Shown here piece after piece: positions 6,257-7,662 of a DNA stretch of 7,662 nt. Under the pieces are notes generated by a model. The model saw nothing but the letters and a program-made list of their open reading frames with translations. It made no database searches and had not been told where the DNA came from. Position 1 is the first letter of the stretch. Each line of letters opens with the position of its first letter. Source of the stretch: an uncultured Chloroflexota bacterium (GTDB taxonomy: Bacteria; Chloroflexota; Dehalococcoidia; UBA3495); assembly GCA_913020235.1 (NCBI GenBank), contig CAJWBT010000104.1, positions 1 through 7,662 on the forward strand, in the 5' to 3' direction. The position numbers and the translations under genes were made by a program.

Positions 6257-6293
6257 AAGAGGTTGATCGCTGTATCAACCTCTTTTCTGTTTG
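6257..6293 (+). terminator. Intrinsic terminator of the kinase-regulator operon
   Basis: AAGAGGTTGAT (6257-6267) and ATCAACCTCTT (6274-6284) form a perfect 11-bp stem with a 6-nt loop (CGCTGT), followed by a T-rich run TTCTGTTT. It lies 30 nt after the regulator stop and separates that operon from the receiver-only gene. Confidence 0.85.
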
Positions 6294-6332
6294 GATTCGG
6301 TGGAGTGGGGGATGTCCAACGAGGAGCGAAAA

Positions 6333-6346
6333 GATAATATCGGATA
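6333..6346 (+). promoter_or_regulatory. Candidate promoter/operator of the receiver-sigma unit
   Basis: GATAAT (6333-6338) could serve as a -10, but no good -35 lies 16-18 nt upstream, so a regulator- or alternative-sigma-dependent promoter is possible. Overlapping it is TAATATCGGATA (6335-6346), matching 11 of 12 bases of the sequence at the kinase promoter. It lies between the upstream terminator and the next gene, where a new start is expected. Confidence 0.38.
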
Positions 6347-6385
6347 AGAGAGATCAGGCACCGGGGCTTCAAGGAAAGACATCAT

Positions 6386-6775
6386 ATGATCCGAATTCTA
6401 ATCGCGGAAGATTGCCCTTATGTTCTAGATGGACTGACGTGTCTTATCCAGGCCCAATCCGATTTTGACCTGGTAGGCACGGCCAAGGACGGCCAAGAGG
6501 CGCTGGAGAGGGCATTGGAGCTACGCCCCGACGTGGTAATCATGGATGCCCAGATGCCACGGCTCGACGGCGTGGAGGCCACCAGGCTCCTCAAACGGAC
6601 CTCGCCCGATGTCGGCGTCCTGTTTTTCAGCGTGTTCACCGAGTACCTGGAGGCAAGCGTGGTTGCCGGATCCGACGGTTGCCTGTGCAAGGACTGCGAA
6701 CCGACGGCGCTGTTTGCCGAGATCCGGCGCATCGCTTCCCGTCCTCCGACAGAGGACCTGGCGGCGGCCGACTGA
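6386..6775 (+). CDS. Receiver-only response regulator with a cysteine cluster
   Basis: The 129-residue product is a single receiver domain with no output domain, most like the receivers of NarL-family regulators. The acidic pair is Glu8/Asp9 (IAEDC), the phospho-acceptor is Asp54 (VVIMDAQMP), the switch Ser is Ser82 (FFSVF) and the conserved Lys is Lys102. It should accept phosphate and act by protein contact or as a phosphate sink, possibly for the kinase upstream. It is odd in having Cys10 where NarL-type proteins have His of DDH, and a CLCKDC segment (Cys99, Cys101, Cys104) around Lys102. It ends after a short acidic tail. AAGGA lies 10 nt before the ATG. The ECF sigma gene follows by 71 bp, probably in the same transcript. 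The domain is clear; the function is not. Confidence 0.88.
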   Translation: MIRILIAEDCPYVLDGLTCLIQAQSDFDLVGTAKDGQEALERALELRPDVVIMDAQMPRLDGVEATRLLKRTSPDVGVLFFSVFTEYLEASVVAGSDGCLCKDCEPTALFAEIRRIASRPPTEDLAAAD

Positions 6776-6831
6776 CCACGGTCGCGGCAATCCCGGCCCC
6801 AACCAAGCGACGAAGGCTGGCGCAGTTTCGC

Positions 6832-6837
6832 AAGGAG
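6832..6837 (+). promoter_or_regulatory. Shine-Dalgarno deciding the sigma factor start
   Basis: AAGGAG lies 9 nt before ATG 6847. The same frame is open upstream into the receiver gene, but this site and the region-2 alignment place the start here; a tandem second ATG at 6850 is also possible. Confidence 0.7.
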
Positions 6838-6846
6838 TCAATAACA

Positions 6847-7455
6847 ATGATGGGTTCGATAGCATCAACGGCATTCCCACAGATTGCCTGGGGCTCAAAT
6901 GAGGTGGCCGCGCGGCCGGATCAGGACCGGGCCACGATGGAGAGCGCCTTCTCGCGGGTGGTCGAGGAATATGCTGACTTCGCCTACAACGTAGCATACC
7001 GCATGCTTCACAACGTTGAGGACGCCGAAGACGCGGTGCAGGAAGCCTTCATCTCCGCCTATCGTGCTTTCCCCCGCTTCAAAGGCGCGTCCAAGGTCTC
7101 GACCTGGCTCTACCGTATCGTCGTCAATTCCTGTTTGATGAAGATACGCAAGGATAAGTCCCGCGCCAAGTACCTGATCCAAACCGACTACAACGACGAA
7201 GTATCGCGCAGCTGGACCGCCGACCCGGAGCAGGCAGCGATCAGCGGCGAGCTGCGGGATGTCGTGGAATCGGAGTTGGGCAAGCTTTCCCCCGAGCTGC
7301 GCGCCACCGTAGTGATGCGGGACGTCCAGGGGTTGACTACCGAGGAATCAGCCGAGACGCTGGGGCTTTCGATAGCCGCGTTCAAATCCCGGCTCCACCG
7401 GGCCCGTGTTCTCGTACGCCAGGGACTGGAAGTATATCTGGCCAGGGAGAAGTAG
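6847..7455 (+). CDS. ECF-type RNA polymerase sigma factor (sigma-70 family)
   Basis: This 202-residue protein is an extracytoplasmic-function sigma factor that directs RNA polymerase to a set of stress or signal-responsive promoters. A polar leader of about 30 residues precedes region 2 (about 33-102), with EEYADFAYNVAYRML, the DAEDAVQEAF core-binding motif (59-68) and the -10-recognising KVSTWLYRIVVNSCL. Region 4 (about 143-200) has KLSPELRATVVMRDVQGLT and the helix-turn-helix ESAETLGLSIAAFKSRLHRAR, which reads the -35. Region 3 is missing, as usual for the class. No anti-sigma gene is found up to the window end, and no C-terminal extension is seen, so its control may come from the receiver-only neighbour, by transcription, or from a gene further away. 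The family assignment is firm; the regulon is unknown. Confidence 0.93.
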   Translation: MMGSIASTAFPQIAWGSNEVAARPDQDRATMESAFSRVVEEYADFAYNVAYRMLHNVEDAEDAVQEAFISAYRAFPRFKGASKVSTWLYRIVVNSCLMKIRKDKSRAKYLIQTDYNDEVSRSWTADPEQAAISGELRDVVESELGKLSPELRATVVMRDVQGLTTEESAETLGLSIAAFKSRLHRARVLVRQGLEVYLAREK

Positions 7456-7662
7456 GCAGCCTTTCTCGGCGCAATGCCCCCGCCATGTTCTGTCTTGGGT
7501 GGTCAAAGACCTCCAAGCGCTTCCCCCTGCCAACCATCTGAGACCTCCCTGACACCCCGCCTCCCGCCACCAGCCCCAAACACCGGTGGCTGGGGGCCAT
7601 TGACGCCCTTCTTGCCCACTTGGTACACTCGCCTCGCAAAGGGGATGAACCCTGGGATCGAA
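7456..7662 (+). other. Non-coding 3' segment, no gene supported
   Basis: After the sigma gene I see no convincing coding frame. CCAGCC and GGCTGG (about 7569-7593) may pair around a 12-nt loop, but there is no T-run, so it is not a clear terminator. The segment ends with a candidate promoter reading right. Confidence 0.5.
7600..7629 (+). promoter_or_regulatory. Candidate sigma70-type promoter reading out of the window
   Basis: TTGACG (7600-7605, 5 of 6) and TACACT (7624-7629, 4 of 6) are separated by 18 nt. It suggests a further plus-strand gene just beyond the right edge. Confidence 0.45.

Noticed and set aside
6679..6846. Longer N-terminus for the sigma factor, overlapping the receiver gene
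   Set aside because: The extra residues are out of frame with the receiver gene, low in complexity and absent from ECF sigma factors; a good Shine-Dalgarno precedes ATG 6847.
7645..7662. ATG at 7645 as the start of a truncated gene
   Set aside because: Only six codons are visible and the purine-rich AAAGGGG abuts the ATG with no proper spacing.

Overview
The window is a high-GC bacterial segment whose genes lie on the plus strand, except one divergent, truncated gene at the left edge. Several features (CocE-type hydrolase, classical SDR, LiaF-like FGG-repeat protein, soluble PAS kinase with NarL-type regulators, ECF sigma factor) fit an environmental Chloroflexota-like genome. That assignment is an inference from gene content, and other phyla are not excluded. 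I saw no IS element, CRISPR array, tRNA or rRNA.

Layout. 1-910 (minus) is the N-terminal 303 residues of a CocE/NonD serine hydrolase with its whole catalytic triad. The 911-1127 gap holds back-to-back sigma70-type promoters. 1128-2054 is a thioredoxin-reductase-like flavoprotein with a TTG start behind a perfect Shine-Dalgarno. 2128-2874 is a four-TM LiaF-like membrane protein, and 2938-3300 a small CoA-binding (Rossmann) protein. These three are closely spaced on one strand and may be co-transcribed. 3501-4256 is an NAD-type short-chain dehydrogenase. A promoter with a consensus TATAAT then precedes a soluble PAS-HisKA_3 histidine kinase (4472-5557) and its NarL/LuxR-type response regulator (5571-6227), closed by a clear intrinsic terminator. 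A second unit follows: a receiver-only response regulator (6386-6775) and an ECF sigma factor (6847-7455) with no anti-sigma gene in the window. The last 207 bases carry a candidate promoter reading out of the window.

How they may work together. The kinase and its regulator form a two-component system. The receiver-only protein and sigma factor form a neighbouring unit that shares a rare AT-rich motif (TAATATCSGATA) with the kinase promoter, so the two units may be co-regulated. The LiaF-like protein could link envelope stress to this module, but it is not adjacent to the kinase.

The most unusual signal is at the end of the CoA-binding gene. Its TGA stop falls where the family normally has a conserved Cys. 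The same frame continues for 21 codons with a family-like tail (H, R, F, G at the expected places). A GC-rich hairpin with a GGUUC apical loop lies about 22 nt after the TGA, at bacterial-SECIS distance. This could be an undescribed selenoprotein, a recent nonsense mutation or a sequence error. A second oddity is the cysteine cluster (C10, C99, C101, C104) around the active-site lysine of the receiver-only regulator.
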